Notes: a model not told the origin generated them from the letters alone. A stretch of 64,000 nt of DNA from Frigoribacterium faeni (GCF_007988805.1 NZ_BJUV01000013.1:29226-93225); one strand, 5' to 3'; shown: positions 25,640-35,413, counted from the stretch's first letter. Made by a program: numbers and translations.

Positions 25640-27181
25640 ATGTCCGCTCGCCCCCTCGTCGCGACCGCGCTCACCGCGCTGGCCGCCCTCACGCTCACCG
25701 CCTGCGCCTCCGGTGGAGGCGCCTCCGCCGACAGCATCAACGCCACGCTCGGCACCGACCCCGGCGGTTTCGACCCGGCGCTCGCCCGGGCCGCCGACGA
25801 CTACTACGTCGACCGCATGCTGTTCGACACCCTGCTGCGCAAGGACGACGACAACCAGCTGGTCGGAGGCCTCGCCACCGAGTGGGAGGCGACCAGCGCC
25901 TCCTCGTACACGTTCACGATCCGCGACGGGGCCACCTGCTCGGACGGCACCGAGATCACGCCCACGATCGTCGCCGACTCGCTGAGCCGGTTCGCCGACC
26001 CCGAGACCGCCTCGACCGGCCGCACCCTGGCGATGGGCGGCGCCACGGCCGACATCACGGCGGACGACGCCGCGGGCACGGTCGCCGTGCAGCTCTCCGA
26101 CGACTGGTCGGACTTCCTCACCGGCATGACCCTGCCGCACACCGGCATCGTCTGCCCCGCCGGCCTGGCCGACCCCGAGGGGCTGCTCGCCGGCACCGTC
26201 GACGGCGCCTTCTCGGGCCCGTACACGCTGACCGACGCGCAGCCCGCCGTCTCGTACGAGCTCACCCTGCGCGACGACTACGACGCCTGGCCCGAGTTCT
26301 CGACCCCGGTCGAGGGCACGCCGGCGCAGACGGTCACCTTCACCCCGATCGCCGACCAGGCGACGCAGGCCACGCAGCTGCTCTCGGGCGGCATCGACGT
26401 CGCGAGCTTCAGCGGCGAGGACGTCGAGCGCTTCGACGGCGACGACGCGTACACGCAGTCGTCGGTGACGGGCCTCACGTCGTACCTCGTCTTCAACGAG
26501 CGCGAGGGCTCGGTGTTCGCCGACGACCCCGAGCTCCGCGCCGCCGTCGCGCAGGCCGTCGACCCCGCCGCCTTCGCCGACGTGCTGACGAACGGGCGCG
26601 GCGACACGATCGCCTCGGTCAGCTCCGACTCGGTCGCCTGCGTCAACACCGACGACTCGCTGCTCGCGGGCTACGACGCCGATGCCGCCTCGGCGGTGCT
26701 CGACGGCGTCTCGATCCACCTGGTCGGCACGCAGCTGTTCGGCCCGGGCAACGAGTACGTCGCCGAGGTGCTGCGCGCCGCCGGCGCCGACGTCAGCTAC
26801 GACGAGCTCGACAACGCCAACTGGTCGACCACCACCGGTTCGCCGACCGGCTGGGACATGACCGTGCAGGGCGACATCAACCTGATGGGCACCCTCACCT
26901 CGTCTCTGCTGCGGGTGATGGGCCCCTCGCAGGAGGACGGCGGTCGCAACAAGATGGGCCTGGTGAACGAGACCGGCTACTCGGCGCTCAACGAGGCGAT
27001 GAGCATCGTCGACCCGGCCGCCCAGTGCGAGCCCATGCAGGCCGCCCAGACCTCGATGCTCGAGAACGTCGACGCCGCGCCCCTCGCGAGCGTCCCCACC
27101 ACGGTGGTCACCGCCGAAGGCGTCAGCATCCGCACCTTCGACGACTACATCGACCCGTCGACCATGCGCATCGTCGAATGA
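25640..27181 (+). CDS. peptide/nickel-type ABC transporter substrate-binding lipoprotein
   Basis: This 513-residue SBP_bac_5 protein has a signal ending in LTLTAC (lipobox near residue 22). It shows family features DPGGFDPALARAADDYYVDRMLFDTLL, GLATEWEATSASSYTFTIRDG and a long second lobe. It should capture oligopeptides or a related compound at the cell surface. The 128-bp divergent region upstream is locally AT-rich (near 25505-25555) and carries both promoters. The stop overlaps the permease start as ATGA. Confidence 0.92.
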   Translation: MSARPLVATALTALAALTLTACASGGGASADSINATLGTDPGGFDPALARAADDYYVDRMLFDTLLRKDDDNQLVGGLATEWEATSASSYTFTIRDGATCSDGTEITPTIVADSLSRFADPETASTGRTLAMGGATADITADDAAGTVAVQLSDDWSDFLTGMTLPHTGIVCPAGLADPEGLLAGTVDGAFSGPYTLTDAQPAVSYELTLRDDYDAWPEFSTPVEGTPAQTVTFTPIADQATQATQLLSGGIDVASFSGEDVERFDGDDAYTQSSVTGLTSYLVFNEREGSVFADDPELRAAVAQAVDPAAFADVLTNGRGDTIASVSSDSVACVNTDDSLLAGYDADAASAVLDGVSIHLVGTQLFGPGNEYVAEVLRAAGADVSYDELDNANWSTTTGSPTGWDMTVQGDINLMGTLTSSLLRVMGPSQEDGGRNKMGLVNETGYSALNEAMSIVDPAAQCEPMQAAQTSMLENVDAAPLASVPTTVVTAEGVSIRTFDDYIDPSTMRIVE

Positions 27182-28257
27182 CGTCCACGATCGCGGACCG
27201 CGCCGGTGCAGGAGGCGCGACCACGCCTCCTGCACCCGGCACCACCCCCGGTGGTCGCCCCTCCGACGCCTCCCGTCCCGCCCGCCGGGGTCGCTCGCCC
27301 TGGATCGACTTCGCGGGCCGCCGTGCCCTCGGGCTCGTGGGCACCTTCGCCGCCCTGGTCGTGCTGTCGTTCCTGATCGTCCAGCTCATCCCGGGCGACC
27401 CGGCCGTGGCGCTGGCCGGCGCCGACGCCTCCGTCGACGAGATCGAGGCCCTGCGGGTCTCGCTCGGCCTCGACCAGCCGATCTGGACCCAGTTCGCGAA
27501 CTACCTCCTGCAGCTGGCCCAGGGCGATCTCGGCACGTCGTTCCAGTACCGCCAGCCGGTGTCGACGATCATCGCGAACCGGCTGCCGTTCACGGCGACC
27601 ATCGCGCTGGTCGGCATCGCCGTCGTGCTGATCGTCGCCGTCCCGCTCGGCATGTGGGTCGGCGTGCAGACCCGCGGCGGCCGCAAGCGCTGGCTCGACA
27701 CCGCGTTCGGCGCCGTGACCGGGCTGCTCGACTCGATCCCCGGCTACATCATGGCGACCATCCTCGTCGTGCTCTTCGCCCTCGGCGTGGGGCTGCTGCC
27801 GCTGTTCCCGCCGGCGTACAACGCCCGGGCCGGCGCGGTCGCCTACGTGCTGCCGATCGCGGCGCTCGTGATCGGCCCGATCTGCACCATCAGCCGGGTC
27901 GTCCGCCGCGAGACCGCCGTCGTGCTCGAGAACGACTACGTCCGCACCGCCCGCGGCTGGCGCCTGACGCCCGTGGCGCTCCACCTGAAGTACGTGCTGC
28001 CGAACCTCCTGACCACCACGCTGACGCTCAGCGGGCTCATCCTCAGCGGCATGCTCGGCGGCGCCCTCATCATCGAGAGCGTCTTCGCCCTGCCCGGTCT
28101 CGGCACCGGCATCATCAAGGCCATCCTCGACCGCGACTTCCCGGTGATCCAGGGCATGGTGCTCGTGCTCGGCATGATCGCCGCCCTCGTCAACCTGCTG
28201 GTCGACGTCGTCCTCGGCCTGATCGACTCGCGCACCCTCGGAGGTCGGAATGACTGA
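27178..28257 (+). CDS. peptide ABC transporter permease (DppB-like)
   Basis: This 359-residue permease has a 45-residue Pro/Ala-rich cytoplasmic N-terminus, then six membrane segments. The hallmarks are FLIVQLIPGDPAVALAG, LGTSFQYRQPVSTII and the EAA loop region VRRETAVVLENDYVRTARGW. The N-terminus includes an iterated-word copy (27209-27218). It overlaps both neighbours (ATGA upstream, eight bases downstream), indicating a tightly coupled operon. Confidence 0.93.
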   Translation: MTSTIADRAGAGGATTPPAPGTTPGGRPSDASRPARRGRSPWIDFAGRRALGLVGTFAALVVLSFLIVQLIPGDPAVALAGADASVDEIEALRVSLGLDQPIWTQFANYLLQLAQGDLGTSFQYRQPVSTIIANRLPFTATIALVGIAVVLIVAVPLGMWVGVQTRGGRKRWLDTAFGAVTGLLDSIPGYIMATILVVLFALGVGLLPLFPPAYNARAGAVAYVLPIAALVIGPICTISRVVRRETAVVLENDYVRTARGWRLTPVALHLKYVLPNLLTTTLTLSGLILSGMLGGALIIESVFALPGLGTGIIKAILDRDFPVIQGMVLVLGMIAALVNLLVDVVLGLIDSRTLGGRND

Positions 28258-30073
28258 CACCCTCACCCCGACCACGGCGGGAGGCGCGGTCCCGGTCGCT
28301 CCCGTCGCCGCGCCTCCTCGGCGGTTCCACTGGACGCCCGGGCTGGTCACCGGGCTCGCGCTGCTCTCGGTCGTCGTGCTGATCGGCGTCGTGGCGCCGT
28401 TCCTGCTCCAGGACCGGGCCGACGCCCTCGGCGAGCGGGCCGCGGGCCCGTCGGCCGAGCACTGGCTCGGCACCGACCAGTCCGGGCACGACATGCTCGC
28501 CCGCAGCCTGGTCGCCACCCGGCTGACGCTGCTCATGACGATCGGCGCCACGGCGCTGGCCGTCGTGGTCGGGGTCGTCGCCGGGACGACCGTCTGGCTG
28601 CTGCCCCGCCGCGGGCGCGAGCTCTGCCTCCGGGTGATCGACACGATGGTGGCGTTCCCGGGGCTGCTGCTCGCCCTGGTGGTCGCGGCGATCCTCGGTG
28701 CCGGCGCCCTGCCCGCGGTCATCGCGATCGGCGTCGCCGGCGTCCCCACCTTCGCCCGGCTCACGGCGAACCTGGCCGCGCAGGTGTCGCAGCGGGACTT
28801 CGTGTCGACCGCGCGCCTCCTCGGGGTCTCGGATCGCCGCATCGTCAGCGACCACATGCTGCCCAACATGGCCGAGCCCCTGCTGGTGCTCGCCGCGTCG
28901 ACCTTCGCCCAGTCGCTCACCGCGATCTCGGCCCTGTCGTTCGTCGGGCTGGGCGTGCAGTCGCCGCAGTACGACTTCGGCAAGCTGCTGAACGACGCGC
29001 TGCCGTCGCTGCTCGCCGGACGCCCGGAGCAGAGCGTCGGACCGGCCGTGCTGATCGTCGTCACCGGGCTGGCCTCGATGCTGGTCGGCGACGGACTCGC
29101 GGCCGCGGCCGATCCGCGCTCGGGTCGCCGGGTCGCGTCGGCGGAGCTCCGCACGGCGGGCACGTCGCTGCATCCCGACGTCGACGCGATGGTGCGGGTC
29201 GAGAACCTCGTGGTCGGCACGACCGCGGGCAAGCCCCTGGTCAAGGGGATCTCGTTCAGCATCGCCCGCGGCGAGATCGTCGGCATCGTCGGCGAGAGCG
29301 GATCGGGCAAGTCGGTCACGGCCATGTCGGTCGCCCGGTTGCTCGCCGACGGCCTCGAGGCGAGCGCCGCCACGATGCGCCTCGACGACCTCGACCTGCT
29401 GCGACCCGTCGACCCGACGGTCATGGCGCAGACCGTGAGCCTCGTCTACCAGGACCCGGGCAGCACGTTCAACCCCGCTCTGCGGCTCGGCACCCAGCTG
29501 ACCGAGGTGCTGCGCAGCCACCGCGGCAGGTCGCGGGCCGAGGCGCGCTCCATCGTGCTCGACGCCCTGCGCCGCGTGCACCTGACCCTTCCGGAGAAGC
29601 GCCTCGGGCAGCACCCGCACGAGCTGTCGGGCGGCATGCGTCAGCGCGCCATGATCGCCGCCGCGCTGACCACCGACCCGAAGCTGATCATCGCCGACGA
29701 GCCCACCACGGCCCTCGACGTGACCGTGCAGGCCGAGATCCTCCGCGAGCTCAAGAGGCTGAACCGCGAGACCGGCACGGCGATCATGTTCATCTCGCAC
29801 GACATCGGCGTGGTCCGCGAGCTCTGCGACCGCGTGCTCGTCATGAACTCGGGCGAGATCGTCGAGGAGATCGACGCCGACCGCCTCGACGTCGCCACCG
29901 CGGTGCACCCCTACACCCGCGCCCTGCTGGCCGCGACGCCGAGCCTGACCGAGCGGGTCGGCGATCTCCCCGTCGTCGACTGGCGCGCCGAGGCGGCGCG
30001 AGCCGACGAGGCGGGAGCCGAGGAGGCACGGGTCGCCCCGGCCACGTCCGTCACCACCCCGAAGGAGTCCTGA
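28250..30073 (+). CDS. fused peptide ABC transporter permease and ATPase (DppC-DppD)
   Basis: This single 607-residue protein joins a DppC-type permease (residues 1 to about 290; DQSGHDMLARSLV, STARLLGVSDRRIVSDHMLPN) to a DppD-type ATPase. The ATPase has Walker A GESGSGKS near 348, a signature LSGGMRQR, Walker B LIIADEPTTALDV and the H-loop ISHD. Separate genes are the usual arrangement. The tail holds iterated-word copies (ADEAGAEEARVAP). It forms half of the ATPase pair with the next gene. Confidence 0.92.
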   Translation: MTDTLTPTTAGGAVPVAPVAAPPRRFHWTPGLVTGLALLSVVVLIGVVAPFLLQDRADALGERAAGPSAEHWLGTDQSGHDMLARSLVATRLTLLMTIGATALAVVVGVVAGTTVWLLPRRGRELCLRVIDTMVAFPGLLLALVVAAILGAGALPAVIAIGVAGVPTFARLTANLAAQVSQRDFVSTARLLGVSDRRIVSDHMLPNMAEPLLVLAASTFAQSLTAISALSFVGLGVQSPQYDFGKLLNDALPSLLAGRPEQSVGPAVLIVVTGLASMLVGDGLAAAADPRSGRRVASAELRTAGTSLHPDVDAMVRVENLVVGTTAGKPLVKGISFSIARGEIVGIVGESGSGKSVTAMSVARLLADGLEASAATMRLDDLDLLRPVDPTVMAQTVSLVYQDPGSTFNPALRLGTQLTEVLRSHRGRSRAEARSIVLDALRRVHLTLPEKRLGQHPHELSGGMRQRAMIAAALTTDPKLIIADEPTTALDVTVQAEILRELKRLNRETGTAIMFISHDIGVVRELCDRVLVMNSGEIVEEIDADRLDVATAVHPYTRALLAATPSLTERVGDLPVVDWRAEAARADEAGAEEARVAPATSVTTPKES

Positions 30074-30074
30074 G

Positions 30075-30905
30075 ATGACCGCCTCGACCACCGCGACCGT
30101 GCCCGAGGGCGCGACCCGCGCCTCCTCGGAGTCCATGCTCGAGGTCCGGGGGCTCGACGTCGCCTTCGGCTCGGGAGGCCGCGCCGTGCGGGTGCTGAAC
30201 GGCGTCGACCTCACGATCGGGACCGGGCGCACCGTGGGTCTGGTCGGCGAGTCCGGCTCGGGCAAGTCGACCCTGGCCAAGGCCCTGGTCGGCACGGTGC
30301 GACCGAGCGCCGGCAGCATCCGCATCGCCGGCGTCGACACCGCCACGCTCTCCCGGCGCGATCGGGCCGCGATGCGGCGGCGGGTGCAGATGATCCCGCA
30401 GGATCCCTACTCGTCGCTCGACCCCCGGCGCACGGTCGGCCAGGCGCTCGCCGAGGCGATCGACCCGCGCCGCCCCGATGCGAAGCGCCACCGCGAGCAG
30501 ATCATCGAGTGGCTGCGCACCGTGCGGATGCCCGACGACGCCATCGACCGGTTCCCGCACGAGTTCTCGGGCGGGCAGCGGCAGCGCGTCGCGATCGCCC
30601 GCGGGCTCGTCGTGAACCCCGAGTTCGTCATCGCCGACGAGATCACGTCGGCGCTCGACGTCTCGGTGCAGGCCGAGATCCTCAACCTCGTCGCCCGGCT
30701 GCGGCGCGAGCTCGGCCTGTCGATGCTGTTCATCTCGCACAACCTCGCCGTCGTGCGGCACGTCAGCGACGACGTCGTCGTGCTCTACCGCGGCGACGTG
30801 GTGGAGCAGGGGCCGACCGAGCAGGTCTACTCCGACCCGCAGCACCCGTACACCCGGGCGCTGCTCGACTCGGTGCCGGGCGCGCCCGGGTTCTCGATCG
30901 ACTGA
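30075..30905 (+). CDS. peptide ABC transporter ATP-binding protein (DppF-like)
   Basis: This 276-residue ATPase has GESGSGKSTLAK (Walker A), IPQDPYSSLDPRRTVG (Q-loop typical of oligopeptide importers), FSGGQRQRVAIARGL, VIADEITSALDVS and the oligopeptide C-terminal HPYTRALL. Note Ile-Thr in place of the usual Pro-Thr after the Walker B Glu. The start is one base after the fusion gene's stop. The N-terminus RASSE is encoded by an iterated-word copy (30116-30129). Confidence 0.92.
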   Translation: MTASTTATVPEGATRASSESMLEVRGLDVAFGSGGRAVRVLNGVDLTIGTGRTVGLVGESGSGKSTLAKALVGTVRPSAGSIRIAGVDTATLSRRDRAAMRRRVQMIPQDPYSSLDPRRTVGQALAEAIDPRRPDAKRHREQIIEWLRTVRMPDDAIDRFPHEFSGGQRQRVAIARGLVVNPEFVIADEITSALDVSVQAEILNLVARLRRELGLSMLFISHNLAVVRHVSDDVVVLYRGDVVEQGPTEQVYSDPQHPYTRALLDSVPGAPGFSID

Positions 30906-30940
30906 CGCCCCGCCGCACCCGCCCCTCCGAGAGGACACCC

Positions 30941-32266
30941 ATGCCCGCACCCCTCGCCCAGGCCCTGACCGGGGTCCGCCTGATCGACGGCACCGGCCGC
31001 CCGCCGGTCGACGACGCCACGCTCATCGTCGACGTCGACGGCCGCATCGTCTCCGCCGGACCCGGTCGTCTCGCCCCTCCGCTGCCCGACGACGTCGAGG
31101 TCGTCGACGGCCGCGGTCTCACCCTGCTGCCCGGGTTCGTCGACACGCACGTCCATCTGGCGATGGGCACGGGCGAGGGCCCGTTCCACCGGCTGCGTAC
31201 CGACCCCGCCGTGATCGCCTTCGAGACGGCCGCGCGCCTCCGGAGCACCCTGGAGGCGGGGGTCACCACCGCCCGCGACCTCGGTGGTCTGTCGGCCGGT
31301 TACCGCGTCGCCGTCGAGCGGGGCCTCGTGTCGGGGCCGCGGCTCCACGTGGCGGTCAAGGTGATCAGCCACACCGGCGGACACGCCGACTTCCACCTCG
31401 CCGGGGGAGAGATGCACACGCATCTCGAGTCGATGTCCGAGATCGCCGACGGCATCGAGGAGGTGCGGCGCGCCACCCGACGCATCGTCCGGTCGGGCGC
31501 GGACGTCGTCAAGATCTGCACCACCGGCGGCATGGGCAGCCCGCACGACCACCCCGACGACGAGGGTCTCCGCATCGACGAGGTGCGCGCCGTCGCCGAC
31601 GAGCTCGAGCGGCACGGCGGCAAGCCGCTCGCCGCGCACGCCCAGGGCACGGCCGGCATCCACGCCGCGGTGCTCGGCGGCGTGACGAGCGTCGAGCACG
31701 GCTACGGCGTCGACGACGAGGCGATCGACATGATGGGCGAGCGCGGCACGTTCCTGGTGCCGACGCTCTCGACGGTCTTCATGGGCATCGACCGGGACCG
31801 CATGGAGCCGTACCACTACGAGAAGAAGATCCGGTGGAGCGGCATCACCAAGACGAACGTCGCCCACGCCATCGACCGCGGGGTCCGGCTCGCCCTCGGC
31901 ACCGACTCCGGCGTCGGCCCCCACGGCCAGAACCTGCGCGAGCTCGGCTGGCTCGTCGAGCTCGGCATGGACCCGATGGAGGCGCTGGTCGCCGGGACCC
32001 GGACGGCCGCCGAGCTCCTCGGCCTCGCCCACGACGTCGGCACGCTCGAACCCGGTCGCCTCGCCGACTTCGTGCTGACCGACGTGGACCCGCTCAGCGG
32101 GATCGGCCTGCTCGGCGACCCGGCGCACGTCGTCGTGGTCGCCCAGGCCGGACGCGTCGTCAAGGACCTCGCCGGCGTCTTCGACCGGCCCCGCGCTGCG
32201 GCGCTCGCCACCGCCGGCGGACTCGCCGCCGCCACCGTCACCACCACGGAAGGACCCTCCGCATGA
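30941..32266 (+). CDS. metal-dependent amidohydrolase (prolidase/imidazolonepropionase-like)
   Basis: This 441-residue enzyme of the amidohydrolase superfamily has the metal motif FVDTHVHLAMG, the Lys region DVVKICTTGGMGSP, a His in AAHAQG, SVEHGYGVDD and the metal Asp in LGTDSGVGPHG. Related enzymes cleave Xaa-Pro dipeptides or cyclic amides. Encoded directly after the peptide importer, it probably processes the imported substrate. GAGAGGA precedes ATG at 30941. Confidence 0.88.
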   Translation: MPAPLAQALTGVRLIDGTGRPPVDDATLIVDVDGRIVSAGPGRLAPPLPDDVEVVDGRGLTLLPGFVDTHVHLAMGTGEGPFHRLRTDPAVIAFETAARLRSTLEAGVTTARDLGGLSAGYRVAVERGLVSGPRLHVAVKVISHTGGHADFHLAGGEMHTHLESMSEIADGIEEVRRATRRIVRSGADVVKICTTGGMGSPHDHPDDEGLRIDEVRAVADELERHGGKPLAAHAQGTAGIHAAVLGGVTSVEHGYGVDDEAIDMMGERGTFLVPTLSTVFMGIDRDRMEPYHYEKKIRWSGITKTNVAHAIDRGVRLALGTDSGVGPHGQNLRELGWLVELGMDPMEALVAGTRTAAELLGLAHDVGTLEPGRLADFVLTDVDPLSGIGLLGDPAHVVVVAQAGRVVKDLAGVFDRPRAAALATAGGLAAATVTTTEGPSA

Positions 32267-33486
32267 CCGACACCTCGACCACCGCCCCGGCCCCGACCGG
32301 GCCCGCCGCCGCCCTGCTCGACGACGCCGCCCGGCTGCTGCCGACCCTGCAGGTCCTCCGCCGCGCCTTGCATGCCGACCCCGAGACCGGCCTCGTGCTG
32401 CCCCGCACCCAGGCCGCCGTGCTCGAGGCGCTCGCCGGCCTCGACCTCGAGATCAGCACGGGCACGGCGACCACCTCGGTCGTCGCCGTGCTGCGCGGCG
32501 GCCGGCCCGGCCCGACGGTGCTGCTGCGCGGCGACATGGACGCCCTGCCGCTCGCCGAGCAGACCGGCCTCGACTACGCCGCGACGAACGGCGCGATGCA
32601 CGCCTGCGGGCACGATCTGCACACGGCCGGCCTGGTGGGCGCGGCCCATCTGCTCGCCGCCCGACGGGACTCGCTGGCCGGCGACGTCGTCTTCATGTTC
32701 CAGCCCGGCGAGGAGAGCTGGGGAGGCGCGGCGATCATGATCGACGAGGGCCTCCTCGAGGCCAGCGGCAGCCTGCCCGTCGCGGCCTACGCGCTGCACG
32801 TCGGACCCGGCGTGCGCGGGGCGTTCCAGTCGCGACCGGGGCCTGTGATGGCCAGCTCGAACAGCTTCTACACGACCTACCGGGGCGACGGCGGACACGG
32901 GTCGACGCCGTGGAAGGTGCTCGACCCGGTGCCGGCCGTCGCCGAGCTGACCCTCGCGCTGTCGGCCATGGTCGCGCGGCGCACGAGCGCGTTCGACCCC
33001 TCGGTGCTGTCCGTGACGATGCTGCACGGCAGCGAGACCCGCAACGTCATCGCCGAGACGGCGGGCCTCGGCGCCACGGTGCGCGCGCATTCCGACGAGA
33101 CGCTCGACACCATGGAGCGCGAGGCGCTCCGCATCGCCCGGGGCATCGGCGACGCCCACGGGCTCGAGACCGAGGCGGACTTCTCGCGGCACTACCCGCC
33201 GACCGTCAACGACGCCGCCGAGATCGAGCGCGTCGAGGACGCCGTGGGCGACCTGTTCGGCGCCGGGCGGTACAGCGAGATGCCGCACCCGATGATGGGC
33301 TCGGAGGACTTCTCGTTCGTGCTGCAGCGCGTGCCCGGCGCGTTCGTGATGGTGGGCGCCTCGCCCGACGGGATCGACCCCGAGCAGTGCGCGTCGAACC
33401 ACTCGCCGCACGTGCTCTTCGACGACGCCGTGCTGGCGGACATGGCGGCCCTGCTGACGCACCTCGCGGTGACCCGGCTGGGATGA
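32263..33486 (+). CDS. M20D-family amidohydrolase/aminoacylase
   Basis: This 407-residue dinuclear metal hydrolase has LLRGDMDALPL, MHACGHDLHTAG, FQPGEESWGGA (catalytic Glu-Glu), a dimerisation domain with the unusual GGHGSTPWKVLDPV, and the final metal ligand in MMGSEDFS. It is related to hippurate and N-acyl-amino-acid hydrolases. ATGA overlap couples it to the preceding amidohydrolase; the operon ends here. Confidence 0.92.
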   Translation: MTDTSTTAPAPTGPAAALLDDAARLLPTLQVLRRALHADPETGLVLPRTQAAVLEALAGLDLEISTGTATTSVVAVLRGGRPGPTVLLRGDMDALPLAEQTGLDYAATNGAMHACGHDLHTAGLVGAAHLLAARRDSLAGDVVFMFQPGEESWGGAAIMIDEGLLEASGSLPVAAYALHVGPGVRGAFQSRPGPVMASSNSFYTTYRGDGGHGSTPWKVLDPVPAVAELTLALSAMVARRTSAFDPSVLSVTMLHGSETRNVIAETAGLGATVRAHSDETLDTMEREALRIARGIGDAHGLETEADFSRHYPPTVNDAAEIERVEDAVGDLFGAGRYSEMPHPMMGSEDFSFVLQRVPGAFVMVGASPDGIDPEQCASNHSPHVLFDDAVLADMAALLTHLAVTRLG

Positions 33487-33537
33487 CGCGGCCCGAGGGA
33501 AGCGGTGCGGTGCGTCGGGAGGGCGTCGCGCCTCCTC

Positions 33538-33600
33538 GGTGTACCCCCTTTCCGGGGACGATCCGCCCGCGCGGGCGGATCCCTCGGCCTGGTGTACCCC
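33538..33600. promoter_or_regulatory. GGTGTACCCC direct repeat flanking a 22-bp palindrome
   Basis: The 10-mer GGTGTACCCC occurs at 33538-33547 and 33591-33600. Between them lies the perfect palindrome with arms GATCCGCCCGC and GCGGGCGGATC (33560-33581). The palindrome may terminate the peptide operon. The direct repeat, 104 bp before the cellulase start, could be a control site. Confidence 0.5.
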
Positions 33601-33703
33601 GAAGAGGGTCTGCTGGCGGGGAGGCGGGCGTGGTGCACTTGACGTGGCCGGGAGCACGTCCGCCCCCACCCGAGGCCCGCCACTCCAGCAAGGAATCGTC
33701 CCC

Positions 33704-34717
33704 ATGACCCGACTCGCCTTCGCGAGCCTCGTCGTCGGCGCCCTCGTGCTCACGACCGGCCTCGTCACCGCAGCTCCCGTGCCCGCCTCGGCCGCCACCG
33801 GCACGACCGCCACCGTCACGAAGTCGACGGTCAGGACCGCGCCCACGACGACCGTCTACGCCGGCGGTCTCTACGTGCAGAAGGACAGCGAGGCCGCCCG
33901 TGCGGCCGACGCGCTGACCAGGCAGGGGAAGACGAAGGACGCCGCCGCGGCGCGCACCATCGCCGGGAGGTCCGTCGCGATCTGGCTGGGCTCGTGGTAC
34001 ACCGACGCCCAGCTGCTGAAGGTGCTGCAGTTCAACCTCGCCGAGGCCGAGAAGGCCGGCACCACGCCCGTCTTCGTCACGTACGACATCCCGAACCGCG
34101 ACTGCGACGGCTACTCCGGGGGAGGCGCGGCCTCGTCCACGGCGTACCTCGCCTGGAACCAGAGGATCGCCGACGCCCTCAAGGGACACAAGGCGGTCGT
34201 GATCGTCGAACCCGACGCGCTCGCCCACCTCAGCAGCTGCCCGACACTCGCCGCCGGGCGCGAGGGGACGATCAAGAAGGCCGTCACCGCGTTCACGAAC
34301 GCCGGAGTGCCCTCGTACATCGACGCGGGCAACTCGAACTGGGTGCCCGCCGACGTGATGGCCAAGCGGCTGGTCGCCGCCGGAGTCGGCATCGCCCGCG
34401 GATTCGCCACGAACGTCTCGAACTACTACCCGATCGCGAACGAGGTCGCCTACGCCGAGAAGGTCTCGACGGCGGTCGGCGGGGCCCGCTACGTGGTCGA
34501 CGTCTCGCGGAACGGGCAGGGCTGGAAGGGCACCTGGTGCAACGCCCCCGGCGCCGGTCTCGGCGTGGACCCCCACCGCACCAAGGGCACGAGCCGGCTC
34601 GACGCCCAGCTGTGGATCAAGACCCCCGGTGCGAGCGACGGGCCGTGCAACGGCGGACCGGCCGCCGGGACGTGGTTCCCGTCGTACGCGACGGCGCTGG
34701 TGGCCAACCGGCCGTAG
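33704..34717 (+). CDS. secreted glycoside hydrolase family 6 cellulase
   Basis: This 337-residue enzyme should cleave beta-1,4-glucan with inversion. A Sec signal peptide (residues 1-31, ending ASAA) precedes the GH6 core: GLYVQKDSEA, the catalytic acid loop YDIPNRDCDGYS (Asp133), VEPDALAHL (Asp171), NSNWVPADV, and a C-terminal active-site segment LDAQLWIKTPGASDGPC. No carbohydrate-binding module is present. AGGAA lies before ATG 33704. A secreted cellulase fits a plant-associated life. Confidence 0.92.
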   Translation: MTRLAFASLVVGALVLTTGLVTAAPVPASAATGTTATVTKSTVRTAPTTTVYAGGLYVQKDSEAARAADALTRQGKTKDAAAARTIAGRSVAIWLGSWYTDAQLLKVLQFNLAEAEKAGTTPVFVTYDIPNRDCDGYSGGGAASSTAYLAWNQRIADALKGHKAVVIVEPDALAHLSSCPTLAAGREGTIKKAVTAFTNAGVPSYIDAGNSNWVPADVMAKRLVAAGVGIARGFATNVSNYYPIANEVAYAEKVSTAVGGARYVVDVSRNGQGWKGTWCNAPGAGLGVDPHRTKGTSRLDAQLWIKTPGASDGPCNGGPAAGTWFPSYATALVANRP

Positions 34718-34726
34718 GGTTCGGGT

Positions 34727-35413
34727 ATGGCCACCCTCCTCCTCGTGCGGCACGGCCGCACCACCGCCAACGCCGGCGGCCTGCTCGCCGGACGCACCCC
34801 CGGGGTCGAGCTCGACGGGGTCGGGCGCGATCAGGTCGCCCGCACCGCCGAGCGACTCGCGGGCATCCCGCTCACCGCCGTCGTCTCGAGTCCGCTCGTC
34901 CGCTGCCGGCAGACCGCCGACGCGATCATCGGTCGGCAGTCCGGTCCGCTCGCCACCCCCGTCGACGACGCGATCACCGAGTGCGACTACGGCGACTGGC
35001 AGGGCAGGGCGCTCGGCGACCTCGCCCGCGAGGCCCTCTGGTCTGTCGTCCAGGCGCAGCCGTCGGCGGTGGTGTTCCCCGGCGGCGAGTCGATGACGAC
35101 GATGCAGTCCCGGGCGGTCGAGGCCGTCCGGCGGCGGGACGCCGAGATCGAGGCCGAGCACGGCGCCGGCGCCGTGTGGGTCGCCGTCAGCCACGGCGAC
35201 ATCATCAAGGCGGTGCTGGCCGACGCCCTCGGCATGCACCTGGACCTGTTCCAGCGCATCTCCGTCGGGCCGGCCTCGGTCTCGATCGTGCGCTACGGCG
35301 ACCACCGACCCGACGTCGTGGCGACGAACACCGACTCGGGCGACCTGTCATGGCTGCGGGCGAGCGGACCGACGGCCGACGCGCCCGTGGGCGGCGGGGC
35401 GGGTCACGCCTGA
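34727..35413 (+). CDS. histidine phosphatase-family protein (MSMEG_4193-like)
   Basis: This 228-residue phosphatase has the catalytic RHGRTTANAGG at residues 8-18, SSPLVRCRQTA, and SHGDIIKAVLADALG with the second catalytic His. It belongs to the actinobacterial phosphomutase-like family that travels with the DUF3090 and SCO1664 genes, as here. The -10 TAGGGT (34715-34720) overlaps the cellulase stop codon and lies six bases before ATG, so the mRNA is leaderless. Confidence 0.9.
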   Translation: MATLLLVRHGRTTANAGGLLAGRTPGVELDGVGRDQVARTAERLAGIPLTAVVSSPLVRCRQTADAIIGRQSGPLATPVDDAITECDYGDWQGRALGDLAREALWSVVQAQPSAVVFPGGESMTTMQSRAVEAVRRRDAEIEAEHGAGAVWVAVSHGDIIKAVLADALGMHLDLFQRISVGPASVSIVRYGDHRPDVVATNTDSGDLSWLRASGPTADAPVGGGAGHA

